DNA of 64,000 nt, taken from CAIMWS01 sp964409245 (GTDB taxonomy: Bacteria > Verrucomicrobiota > Verrucomicrobiia > Limisphaerales > UBA1319). This document shows, piece after piece, positions 28,504 through 36,754 of this stretch. The notes beneath the pieces were generated by a model, which saw only the letters and a program-made list of their open reading frames with translations, was not told the DNA's origin and did no database searches. Numbering within the stretch: position 1 is the first letter of the stretch; the number at the start of each line of letters is the position of its first letter. Both the position numbers and the translations under genes were made by a program. The DNA is taken from positions 30,720 to 94,719 of the forward strand of contig CAYPCQ010000015.1 in the NCBI GenBank assembly GCA_964409245.1, written 5' to 3'.

Positions 28504-28726
28504 TGCCCAAAATGAGCAGCCGCACGGTGGGATGGCAGGTGAACCTGTGCCTGCGGATGTCCAGGCCTGGGAAAGAGCAGCCGCCTTCAAGAGGAATCCG
28601 GCGGCGCAGCAATTTGGCCGCTGACGGGGCGCGCGAGGCGCATACCGGCAGCGGCCTGCAACAAACGGACAAGCGGTCCAGTGGTCAGATAAACCAGCGG
28701 GCCACTGCGAAGCCGGTTGGCTGGGA

Positions 28727-29986
28727 TCAGTTTTTGCCGCTCACATCCAAACCGACCAAATTCTCCAGGCTGCGGCAATAGAGTTTGCCGTTGGCCAGCA
28801 CCGGGTAGGCCCAGGTGTCCCGGCCTTCCAGCGCCTGAAATCCGGATATTTCCCGGCAGCCTTCCGGGGACAGGCTGGCCACAGCGATGCGCCCGCTGCC
28901 GCTGTAAACCAGGAACTTGCCGTCCGCCAGCATCAGGGAGCCTTTGCCATATTTCTTTTCGGCCCACTTGGTCTGGCCGGTCTTCCAATCCAGGCAGCGC
29001 AGCTCGTTCTCATCGAAACCATAGAGGCATCCTTTCCACAGGATGCAGCTATTGACGTGGTTGCGCATGTTCTTGTTTTGCCAGACCACCTTGGGGGCGG
29101 AACCAGCGCCGAATTCCAGCAGCGCACAACCGGTGTTGTAGCCGGAGGAGATGAACACCTGGTTGCCTTCGATGACCGGCGTGGCGGCGTTGACGTTCCA
29201 GCTGGTTTTCCAGGGATGCCGCCACAGTTCCTTGCCGTCTTTCATGGAATGGGCCACCAGGCCGAAGGCGTTGAAAATCATCAACGCGCGCTGGCCCTCC
29301 TGGTCGAAGGGGATGATTGAGCTGTAGGAGGCGGCGTCATCGCCCGCCTTCCACACCACCTCGCCCGTTTTTTTGTTCATGGCCACCACGTTGGCTCCGG
29401 GGCCGCCAGCCTCCACCAGCACCAGATCCTTTTCGATCAAGGGCGATCCTGCAAAGCCCCACTGGGGCACCTTGCCCTGGAAATCCTCCTTGAAATTCTT
29501 TTTCCACACCACGGCGCCCTTTTGGGCGTCGAGGCAGAACAGGTGGCCCTCCCGGCTGACCGTGTAAACCAGCCCGTCGTCCACCGTGGGGGTGCAGCGG
29601 GTGCCGTGGTAGCCATTGGGATCCTTGGCGTTGCAGGCATAGGAGTGCTTCCAGACTTCCAGACCGGTGCCGGCCTCCAGGCAATAAACGGAGTCCTGGT
29701 TGTCCGTATTACCCATGGTGTAGAGGCGCCCCTGGCTGACCGCCACCGTGGAGTAACCCACGCCCACGCTGGCCTTCCAAAGCTGCTTGGGGCCGCTGGC
29801 CGGCCACCCGGTCTGCCAGCCGGCCTCGGTGGAAATGTTATCCAGCTTGGGCCCCCGCCAGCGCGGCCAGTCTCCCGCCTCCACCGGCATGGCCCACGCC
29901 GCGAGCAAGGCGGCGGCAGCCAAGGCCGACGATCGGGATGCAACTCCGGGTTTTGAACAAAGTAAAGCAGTCAAAGTATTTTGCAT
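28727..29986 (-). CDS. PQQ-like beta-propeller (BamB-like) protein
   Basis: Protein of 419 aa from the ATG at 29986; an alternative ATG lies at 30004. A signal peptide ends near AMPVEA, followed by GDWPRWRGPKLDNIS, the usual opening of planctomycete/verrucomicrobial PQQ-propeller proteins. Repeated blade motifs are seen (RLYTMGNTDNQDSVYCLEAG, GLVYTVSREGHLFCLDAQKG, LYGFDENELRCLDWKTG, GKLYCRSLENLVGLDV). No dehydrogenase active site can be identified, so it is probably a periplasmic scaffold or binding protein rather than an enzyme. Dispersed repeat copy D lies about 120 bp upstream. Confidence 0.88.
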   Translation of the reverse strand: MQNTLTALLCSKPGVASRSSALAAAALLAAWAMPVEAGDWPRWRGPKLDNISTEAGWQTGWPASGPKQLWKASVGVGYSTVAVSQGRLYTMGNTDNQDSVYCLEAGTGLEVWKHSYACNAKDPNGYHGTRCTPTVDDGLVYTVSREGHLFCLDAQKGAVVWKKNFKEDFQGKVPQWGFAGSPLIEKDLVLVEAGGPGANVVAMNKKTGEVVWKAGDDAASYSSIIPFDQEGQRALMIFNAFGLVAHSMKDGKELWRHPWKTSWNVNAATPVIEGNQVFISSGYNTGCALLEFGAGSAPKVVWQNKNMRNHVNSCILWKGCLYGFDENELRCLDWKTGQTKWAEKKYGKGSLMLADGKFLVYSGSGRIAVASLSPEGCREISGFQALEGRDTWAYPVLANGKLYCRSLENLVGLDVSGKN

Positions 29987-30423
29987 GGCGCACGAATAAC
30001 GCATGGCCAAAACCAAGTCAATGCCAAGTCTCGGATTGGGTTCAAGCCGCCGCCTGGAGGAGAATCCGCTGTTCACGTCCGGCAAAACCTTCCTTCAGGG
30101 CTCAGCAGTGTCCCTGCTTTTTGGAAGGAAGTGATTGCGCCCCAGATTTTTACGCAAGCGGCGAAGGGAGTCATGAGTTCCGATCTGATCCGGATAAATG
30201 ACACGACAAAGGCTCAACCTCCAATCCGGCCTCTTTGGCAATAAAGTGGCCGGGCCTGGAAGGCTTGAACTCGCCCCAGGCCCGCGCAGTGGACAAAATC
30301 CGGAAATTCCATCACGGCCTGTAACTTTTTCGCTGCGGATGGCTCCATGAGTAGCAGATGGACAACTTGAAATCAAAAAATGGTGAAGATCTCGTTTCCG
30401 GCTCCGGCAGCTGCGGGAGTGGC
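29987..30423. other. Intergenic region between divergent genes, with repeat copy D
   Basis: The region separates the PQQ-propeller gene (minus) from the YeeE/YedE pair (plus). It contains the dispersed repeat at 30104-30213. A further ATG-initiated frame (30358) would extend the YeeE/YedE protein by 22 low-complexity residues. Promoters for both directions must lie here but none was identified. Confidence 0.55.
30104..30213 (+). repeat. Dispersed intergenic repeat, copy D
   Basis: Reads cagtgtccctg, ggaaggaagtgattgcgccc, cagatttttacgcaagc, gaagggagtcatgag and then ttccgatctgatccggataa followed by atgacacgac. The palindromic core is retained with one shared substitution on each side. Confidence 0.8.
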
Positions 30424-30954
30424 ATGGATAAACCGAAGGGCCGCTGGAATCCCTACCTGGTTGGCATTGGCATTGGCGTCCTGAGCTGGCTGGCCTTTGC
30501 CATCGTGAACGAGCCGATCGGCATTTCCACGTCGCTTTCATCCGTGTCCAGCCTTTGTGCCACGCCGGTCATGGGTGGCGAAGCTGTGGCCAAAAACGCT
30601 TATTGGGCCAAATTCCCGTTCAAATGGAACGGCGGGATGCTGTTCCTCGTGGGCACGTTCCTCGGCAGCCTGGTCAGCGTCCTGGCCAGCGGCGCCTTCC
30701 GCCTGGAAAAAGTTCCCGCAACCTGGGCGGCACATCACGGCGGTTCGGCTGCCAAGCGGCTCTTCGCGGCCTTCCTCGGCGGGGTGATCATCATGTATGG
30801 CGCGCGCATGGCTGGCGGTTGCACGAGCGGCCATGGCATCAGCGGTTCGCTCCAGCTGGCACTGAGCGGTTGGACCTTCTTCCTGACGCTGTTCGCCTTC
30901 GGGGCTTTGACGGCGCTCATTCTGTTTCGCCAACCAGCCCGGCAGGCCAGGTAA
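30424..30954 (+). CDS. YeeE/YedE-family membrane protein, first half of a split pair
   Basis: About 176 aa from the ATG at 30424, which has a gggag site at suitable spacing; an upstream ATG at 30358 would add 22 residues. Four or five hydrophobic helices are visible. The conserved YeeE/YedE motif ARMAGGCTSGHGISGS is present at about 136-151 with its Cys. In full-length YeeE (TsuA) such Cys residues handle thiosulfate; in half-length pairs (PmpA/PmpB-like) two proteins share the role. It is followed after 19 nt by the second half. The transported species is inferred to be a sulfur compound. Confidence 0.85.
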   Translation: MDKPKGRWNPYLVGIGIGVLSWLAFAIVNEPIGISTSLSSVSSLCATPVMGGEAVAKNAYWAKFPFKWNGGMLFLVGTFLGSLVSVLASGAFRLEKVPATWAAHHGGSAAKRLFAAFLGGVIIMYGARMAGGCTSGHGISGSLQLALSGWTFFLTLFAFGALTALILFRQPARQAR

Positions 30955-30973
30955 TCTCAACCCTTATTTTAAT

Positions 30974-31531
30974 ATGAACTTACCAGTATCCGCTGAAACT
31001 GCCCGCTGGCTGGCCATCCCCATGGGCATCCTGTTTGGCCTGCTGCTGCACCGGGGCGGGGTGGCGAACTACAATGTGATCGTCAACCAGTTCCGATTCA
31101 AAGACTTCACCGTCCTCAAGATCATGTTCACCGCCATCATTGTGGGCGGGCTGGGGGTGCTGGTGTTGCATAACACGGGCCACGCCCAATATCATATCAA
31201 ACCCGCCAACATGCTCGGTGTGGTCTTGGGCGCCGCCATTTTCGGGGTGGGCATGGTGCTTTACGGTTATTGCCCAGGGACCGGCATCGCCGCCATCGCC
31301 ACGGGCAGCCTGCACGCCGTGGCGGGCTTCGCCGGCATGCTGGTGGGCGGCATCCTCTACGCCTTGAGCTTCTCCTGGGTTGAGGCCCATATTCAGAAGG
31401 TCGCCGCCCTGGGCAAGGTGCGGCTGCCCGACGTCACGGGCATCCCTGACTGGGGCTGGTTTGGCATCCTCATCGCCATTGCCGCCGTGGTGTTCTGGCT
31501 GCTGGAAACGAAGGTTAAACCGGCCGTGTAG
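30974..31531 (+). CDS. YeeE/YedE-family membrane protein, second half of a split pair
   Basis: Protein of 185 aa with four to five helices. MGILFGLLLHRGGVANYNVI at the N-terminus and VLYGYCPGTGIAAIATG at about 95-111 are the usual motifs of the partner half, with a Cys in GYCPGT. Together with the preceding gene it reconstructs the duplicated helix pattern of full-length YeeE/YedE proteins. No rhodanese or sulfurtransferase gene lies next to the pair in this window. Confidence 0.87.
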   Translation: MNLPVSAETARWLAIPMGILFGLLLHRGGVANYNVIVNQFRFKDFTVLKIMFTAIIVGGLGVLVLHNTGHAQYHIKPANMLGVVLGAAIFGVGMVLYGYCPGTGIAAIATGSLHAVAGFAGMLVGGILYALSFSWVEAHIQKVAALGKVRLPDVTGIPDWGWFGILIAIAAVVFWLLETKVKPAV

Positions 31532-31681
31532 GGCGGGGGGTGGACCTATTGGCCAAACACCCTTGGCCAGACCGGGAAGAAACGGGCCTCCCCAAGACTT
31601 GGGCGGCCACCGCCTTCCACCCGGCGCCTTCCGTCTGGCGGAAGCTGGACAAAGCGGCAGGAGGGAGGGTAATTTTTCAGG

Positions 31682-33457
31682 ATGAAGCATGCACCACTGG
31701 CCCGCTGGGTCATCCTCGCGATCGCCGCCATCCCGGCCCTGGCCGCCACCCACGCCGCAGCGGCGCCCAACCCGGAGACCTTTGCCATCGAAACCTTCGT
31801 GGGGCGCACCTATAACTACCTGGACAACCTGGTGGACCAGGATGGGCTCCCGTATTTCAACGTATTCTGGACCGATCCCGCCGAGGCCGCGCATGATTGG
31901 CCGGATTTCGGGGACGTCATGAGCCGGCAGCTCCAGGCGGCCATCATGGCCCGGCACTTGACCGGCCAGGAGGCCCGCAATGAAAAGCGGTGGCTGCAAA
32001 AAATCCGCTCCTGGCTGGATCCTCAAACCGGGCTCCTGATGCGGCCCAAGACCTCCTTCTCCGAGCCGGCGGCTGACCTGGGCGACCAGGCCCTGACCTT
32101 GTTTGCCCTGGCCACCGCCTACGCCGACCAACCGGAGCCGCGCCTCAAGGACGAAATCGACCGCCTGGTGGAACACCTGCCCCGGCTTTACGAGCCGAAC
32201 CATTGGCTGCGGGGATTCATCGTCAAAAGCCTGATGACGTGGACGCGGCTCACCGGTTCGCAGCCCGCCCTGGAACAGGCCGGCCAGCTGATCCGCAGCT
32301 GCTTCGAGGAGAATCCGCTGTTCACTCCCGACAACACCTTCCGCCAGGGCGGGCACATGCACGGCAACCTGCGCACGCTGGTGGGGGCGGCCGATTACGC
32401 CCTGTATGTGAAGGATCCGGTGCTGTTCAGCCGGGTGGATGCCCTCTACCGGTATGTCCGCTCCGAAGGCACCCGCTTTGGGTTCCTCCCGGAAGTCATC
32501 GGGCGCAAGGGAGACATTGTTTCCTGCGAAAGCTGCGCGCTGATGGATTTCCTGGGCCTGGCGGTGACGCTGGCCAATCATGGCCACCCCGAATATTGGG
32601 GCGACGTCGAACGAATGGTGCGCAACCAGCTGGTGGAAAGCCAGGTGGCGGACACCTCCTGGCTGAAGCCCGGGAACCAGCCGGACACCGCCCAATTCAC
32701 CTGCCGTGAGGTTGGCCGGCGGCTGGTGGGCGCCTATTCCGGCTGGACGTCGCCCACGCACATCCTGGCCGCCCGCGAGGAGCTCCACTGGGGCGGCCCG
32801 GAATTGCGCGGCAAGACCCGGGCCATCCAGAACTGCTGTGGAGGCTCGGGCACCCACGGCCTGTTCATCGTCTGGAAGAACGCCGCCCGTTTTGAAAATG
32901 GCACGCTGTCGGTTCACCTCCATATCGACAAACTTTTGCCGCAGGCGGAGATCCGCTGCCGCCAGCCTTACGAAGGGCTGCTGGCCATCGAGCTCAAGCA
33001 GGGCTGCCGCGTGCGGGTCCGCCTCCCCGAGTGGGTGGAGCCGAAGGATATCCAGGCCACGTCCAGCCAGGGCGAGGTCAAAGCCCGGGTGTGGGGCAAC
33101 TACCTGGAGCTTGGCCCGCGCCAGGCGGGCGAAAAACTGGTGGTGCGCTACCCCGTCCCGGTGCGGGAGGAAAACTTCCACATCGGCAACCCGGGCTTCC
33201 GGCAATACCACTATACCGCCACCTGGAAAGGCGACACCGTCGTGCGCATGACCCCCACCGGCGAACAGGCCGCCAAAGGCTTTTCCGATTTCGATGGCAA
33301 GCCCGTCGAGATTTATTACGGGCAGGATGGCCCCGGGCCCCTTTACCAACGGGAGCACCTGCTGAACGCGGCCCAACCCACGCTGGCGCCACTGCATCTG
33401 GACGACGGCAAGCTCGATTTCTGGCACTTGCAGACGCCCGCGCCACCGAAATCCTGA
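31682..33457 (+). CDS. GH127-superfamily (DUF1680-like) glycoside hydrolase
   Basis: Exported protein of 591 aa with a signal peptide (WVILAIAAIPALAATHAAAA). An (alpha/alpha)6-barrel-like region spans about 35-410, followed by a beta-sandwich. The zinc-thiolate ligands of GH127 beta-L-arabinofuranosidases appear conserved in order: Glu283-x-Cys285 in SCESCALMDF, and adjacent Cys385-Cys386 in QNCCGGSGTHG. In GH127 one of these Cys is the nucleophile. The specific substrate is not deducible; arabinofuranoside is likely but related families differ. It is followed by a GH97 gene on the same strand. Confidence 0.8.
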   Translation: MKHAPLARWVILAIAAIPALAATHAAAAPNPETFAIETFVGRTYNYLDNLVDQDGLPYFNVFWTDPAEAAHDWPDFGDVMSRQLQAAIMARHLTGQEARNEKRWLQKIRSWLDPQTGLLMRPKTSFSEPAADLGDQALTLFALATAYADQPEPRLKDEIDRLVEHLPRLYEPNHWLRGFIVKSLMTWTRLTGSQPALEQAGQLIRSCFEENPLFTPDNTFRQGGHMHGNLRTLVGAADYALYVKDPVLFSRVDALYRYVRSEGTRFGFLPEVIGRKGDIVSCESCALMDFLGLAVTLANHGHPEYWGDVERMVRNQLVESQVADTSWLKPGNQPDTAQFTCREVGRRLVGAYSGWTSPTHILAAREELHWGGPELRGKTRAIQNCCGGSGTHGLFIVWKNAARFENGTLSVHLHIDKLLPQAEIRCRQPYEGLLAIELKQGCRVRVRLPEWVEPKDIQATSSQGEVKARVWGNYLELGPRQAGEKLVVRYPVPVREENFHIGNPGFRQYHYTATWKGDTVVRMTPTGEQAAKGFSDFDGKPVEIYYGQDGPGPLYQREHLLNAAQPTLAPLHLDDGKLDFWHLQTPAPPKS

Positions 33458-33523
33458 TCCGGTTAATCTCACCATGACCTTGTGCAAAACCACCCTACAG
33501 AAATCTCCCATCCCACCATCCCT

Positions 33524-35425
33524 ATGAAATGGCCTGTCCTCCTGCTGCTGTGGCCGTTGACGGCCGCCTTGGGCGCCGAAACCAATTCGTGGACGCTGGC
33601 CGCGCCGGATGCCCGCTGCGCGATCACCGTTTTTCTCGATGGCGAAGGCCGCCCGGGCTACCGGGCCGCCTGCCAGGGGCAGCCGGTGATCCTGGATTCG
33701 CCGCTGGGGGTGCGGCGCGACGACCAGGCATTCGAGCGGGACTTGCGGCTGGTGCAGGCGGGGGAAGTGGAGAGCCGCCGGGAAACCTACGAGTTGTTCA
33801 CCGGCCCCCAGCCACGGGTGGACCACCTCCTGAACCACCGCACGCTCGTATTCAGCAATCCCGGCCAGGCCCGATTGGAGCTGGATCTCGCCGCCAGCCA
33901 TGAAGGGGTGGCGTTCCGCTACCGGTTCTCCGCCGCGGACACCAATGTCCACGTCCTGGCCTGCGAATCCACGGGATTCCGCGTTCTGCCCGCCACCCGT
34001 GCCTGGCTGCAGCCTTACCACGCCGCCAGCGACTACACCCCCGCCTACGAGGATTTCTTCTTCCACGTCTCCCCCGGTGATCCCCCGCCGCAGTCGCGCG
34101 GCAAGCCGCTGGGCTGGTGTTTCCCGGCCCTGTTCCACGTGGCGGAAGCGGGCGTCTGGGCCTTGGTGACCGAAAGCGGCACCGGCGAATCCTATTGCGG
34201 CTGCCACCTGGGCCCCGAATCGTCCGGGGGATTATACCGCATCGCCTTCCCCGCCGCCAATGAGCGGACCAAGCGCCAGCCGTTGCTGCCCAATCCCGAA
34301 CCCCGCAGCTCGCTGCCCTGGGCCCTGCCCTGGCGGGTCATCATGCTCGGGCCGGACGCAGGCTCTCTGGCCACCTCCACGCTGGTCACGGATTTGGCGC
34401 CTCCGTCGCGCATCCCGGACACCTCCTGGATCCGCCCCGGCCGGGCCTCCTGGTCCTGGTGGTCCTACCCGGAAGGCCCCGTCACCGAGGCCCGCTTCAA
34501 TCAATTCACCGACCTCGCCGCGGAGATGCAGTGGGAATACACCCTGTTCGACGCCGGCTGGTGGAAGCTGGGGCTCACAGGGATTGTGGCGCATGCCCAA
34601 ATGCGGGGTGTCAAAACGCTGGCCTGGTGTGCCGCGGGCGATTTTTACCAGCCGCAGCCACGGGAACGCAAATTGCGGGAGCTGGCCTCCGCCGGGGTCA
34701 GCGGCGCCAAGGTGGATTTCTGGTGCTCCGACCGCCAGGAAGCCATCGCCGCGATGCAGGCCCTCTTGGCGGAGGCCGCCGCCCGCCGCCTGGTCGTGAA
34801 CCTCCATGGCTGCACCCTCCCGCGCGGCTGGCAGCGCACCTGGCCTAATTTCCTGGCGGCCGAGGCGGTGCTGGGGACCGAGTCCTACTTCTACGAATCG
34901 CGCTACCCGGGAAAAGCCGCGGAGCTGAACACTGTGCTGCCGTTCACCCGCAACGTCGCCGGGCCGATGGACTACACCCCCATCGCCTGCTCGCTCAAAA
35001 AATACCGGCGCACCACCACCGCGGCCCATGAGCTGGCCACCTCCATCGTGTTCACCTCCGGCCTGATCCATTTCGCGGACAAGCCCGAATACTTCAGCAC
35101 CCTCCCCGCGGAAGCCCGCCAGGTGCTCCGCGAGGCGCCGGCCCGGTGGGACGAAACCCGCTGCCTCATCGGCGAGCCTGGCCAGCTCGCCGTCTTCGCC
35201 CGGCGCTCGGGCGGCGTGTGGTTCATCGCCGGGCTCAATGGCACAGGCGTGGTGCGGCAGTTGAGCCTCGATTTATCCCGGTTTGCGGGTTTTCCGAAGC
35301 GCCAGCTCATAGCCGAGGGTGCTGATTCCACCCTGGAAGTGGCGGCTGCAACTATTCCCGCTGCCGCTCAGTGGAGCCATTCCCTGCCGCCGCGCGGCGG
35401 ATTCATCCTGCGGCTGGCGGAGTAG
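33524..35425 (+). CDS. GH97 alpha-glycosidase, probably of the retaining alpha-galactosidase type
   Basis: Protein of 633 aa from the ATG at 33524; the signal peptide is MKWPVLLLLWPLTAALGAE. The three-part GH97 layout is visible: an N-terminal beta-super-sandwich (about 20-270), a (beta/alpha)8 barrel (about 300-540; RASWSWWSYPEGPVTEARF) and a C-terminal beta domain. Asp398 in SGAKVDFWCSDRQ lies where retaining GH97 enzymes have their nucleophile; inverting SusB-type enzymes lack it. Activity on alpha-galactosides is therefore inferred. The calcium-binding glutamates typical of the family were not traced individually. Confidence 0.86.
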   Translation: MKWPVLLLLWPLTAALGAETNSWTLAAPDARCAITVFLDGEGRPGYRAACQGQPVILDSPLGVRRDDQAFERDLRLVQAGEVESRRETYELFTGPQPRVDHLLNHRTLVFSNPGQARLELDLAASHEGVAFRYRFSAADTNVHVLACESTGFRVLPATRAWLQPYHAASDYTPAYEDFFFHVSPGDPPPQSRGKPLGWCFPALFHVAEAGVWALVTESGTGESYCGCHLGPESSGGLYRIAFPAANERTKRQPLLPNPEPRSSLPWALPWRVIMLGPDAGSLATSTLVTDLAPPSRIPDTSWIRPGRASWSWWSYPEGPVTEARFNQFTDLAAEMQWEYTLFDAGWWKLGLTGIVAHAQMRGVKTLAWCAAGDFYQPQPRERKLRELASAGVSGAKVDFWCSDRQEAIAAMQALLAEAAARRLVVNLHGCTLPRGWQRTWPNFLAAEAVLGTESYFYESRYPGKAAELNTVLPFTRNVAGPMDYTPIACSLKKYRRTTTAAHELATSIVFTSGLIHFADKPEYFSTLPAEARQVLREAPARWDETRCLIGEPGQLAVFARRSGGVWFIAGLNGTGVVRQLSLDLSRFAGFPKRQLIAEGADSTLEVAAATIPAAAQWSHSLPPRGGFILRLAE

Positions 35426-35479
35426 GGAGCGAAAGAAAATCCGCGATTGCAAGCCAGGCGTGGTCAGGGGGCCAGCCGT

Positions 35480-35914
35480 TCAATTCTGGTAAACCGACTG
35501 CTTGGGAGACCAGCGATCCGGCAACCGCGACTGGGCATTGGTCACAGTCTGGTTCCGCCGATGCAAGGTGTAGGTTTCCTTCACCCACTGGAAGGTCACC
35601 GCCGGCGATCCATTGCGGAAGAAAACGGCCCGTTGTGAGTTGGTGTCGAGCGCCACCCGGCTGCCGGCCCAATAATCATCCTGGTGGTCGTAGTAAAACC
35701 GCCCCCACGGCCCGCCCGGTTTCCGATAGACAAAGCTCGTCGTGAACGGCTCGGCGCCCCAATTGAATTCCTGGACCACGCACATTTCGGTGCCGTCCGG
35801 CGCGGTGGCGCGCCCCACCACGCGCGGTTCGCTGACATGGTGCGCCAAAACGCCGATCCAGGCCGTGAGCAATACCGCGGTGAGAACCAGAATAATGCGG
35901 TTAATAAACTGCAT
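35480..35914 (-). CDS. Small exported or membrane-anchored protein of unknown function
   Basis: Protein of 144 aa. An N-terminal hydrophobic helix (FINRIILVLTAVLLTAWIGVLA) is followed by a soluble domain with many aromatic residues and the phrases TEMCVVQEFNWGAEPFTTSF and RFYYDHQDDYWAGSRVALD. The pattern suggests a small beta-sandwich, but no family is recognised. It is convergent with the GH97 gene and stands alone. Confidence 0.7.
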   Translation of the reverse strand: MQFINRIILVLTAVLLTAWIGVLAHHVSEPRVVGRATAPDGTEMCVVQEFNWGAEPFTTSFVYRKPGGPWGRFYYDHQDDYWAGSRVALDTNSQRAVFFRNGSPAVTFQWVKETYTLHRRNQTVTNAQSRLPDRWSPKQSVYQN

Positions 35915-36097
35915 AATGGCACATTATTACCACGGCGCCCGACGCAAGGCAAGTTATTTCAGATGTCAGTGTAGCCAGAGGGCTTTTGGCGTTCCTCCTC
36001 GCCCTCGCCGGGATTCCCGTTTTTTTGGGACCGGAATGGGGGAAGTTTTTAACCTCCACTCTTAAAAAAACGGCCGATCCAATGGCCCGGACACGGC

Positions 36098-36466
36098 TTA
36101 ATATTCGTAGCCGCGCGCAACCCAATAATGCCAATCGGCGATGGCCTGCCGGGGCATGTCGGCAATTTCAATTCCCTCCAGCTGGGACAATGGCACCGCC
36201 AGGGTATCCGCTTCCCATTGGATGGTTACCTTGATTTCGTGGGCGCATTCCTCGGTATCCGCGAGGCCCAGCACCTCGACCTCCTGCCCCACTTTCAACG
36301 GGGAACTGGCCTGCTTGCCGATGCATCTGGCTTTAAAAGGAAATTGGATGGCTTCGTCCAGATAATAATACCAGCCCATGGCGCGTTCGGATTCATCGCA
36401 GGCATCCACGACAATCTCCATTTCGATGCGGTCTTCCCGTTCTTGAACGATGCGTTGGCGTTTCAC
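36098..36466 (-). CDS. CcbP-type calcium-binding protein
   Basis: Protein of about 122 aa. The sequence EIVVDACDESERAMGWYYYL followed by FPFKARC and a C-terminal ADWHYWVARGYEY matches the small CcbP family, first described as a calcium-sequestering protein in heterocystous cyanobacteria. It is acidic, with clusters of Glu and Asp that could bind calcium. The start is uncertain: GTG at 36466 gives the family length, whereas GTG at 36538 would add 24 non-family residues and ATG at 36421 would shorten it. No signal peptide was seen. Confidence 0.72.
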   Translation of the reverse strand: MKRQRIVQEREDRIEMEIVVDACDESERAMGWYYYLDEAIQFPFKARCIGKQASSPLKVGQEVEVLGLADTEECAHEIKVTIQWEADTLAVPLSQLEGIEIADMPRQAIADWHYWVARGYEY

Positions 36467-36698
36467 AGCCTCAGATTTAGCACTCAACCGGATCGCCGTC
36501 ACCAAAAACCTCAGGATTTGCGGCCCGCATAGGCGCACGAATGGCCCAGATCCTCACGGCGGCGGCTACCCGGCATGGGTTGGCGGGCACTCAAAGCACT
36601 GCCGGGGGCATCCGGTTTTTCAAGGCCGGGCTTTGGACCGATGGAGGCGGCCGGGCCGCGAGGGACCAAAGGGCAGCCTGGCCACCATTCCGGGCAGC

Positions 36699-36728
36699 AA
36701 AAAGGCGGACCCGGAAACCGGGCCCGCC
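36699..36728 (-). terminator. Rho-independent terminator of the HEAT-repeat gene
   Basis: Read on the minus strand, ggcgggcccgg-ttt-ccgggtccgcc forms an 11-bp stem with one G-T pair, followed by five T. It begins 26 nt after the HEAT-repeat stop codon. Confidence 0.85.
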
Positions 36729-36754
36729 TGTGGGTCAATTCCTTGAAACCGGCG

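Noticed and set aside
30980..34207. A 1075-codon antisense frame covering the YeeE/YedE, GH127 and GH97 genes
   Set aside because: Same artefact of GC-rich coding DNA; the plus-strand genes have signal peptides and family motifs.
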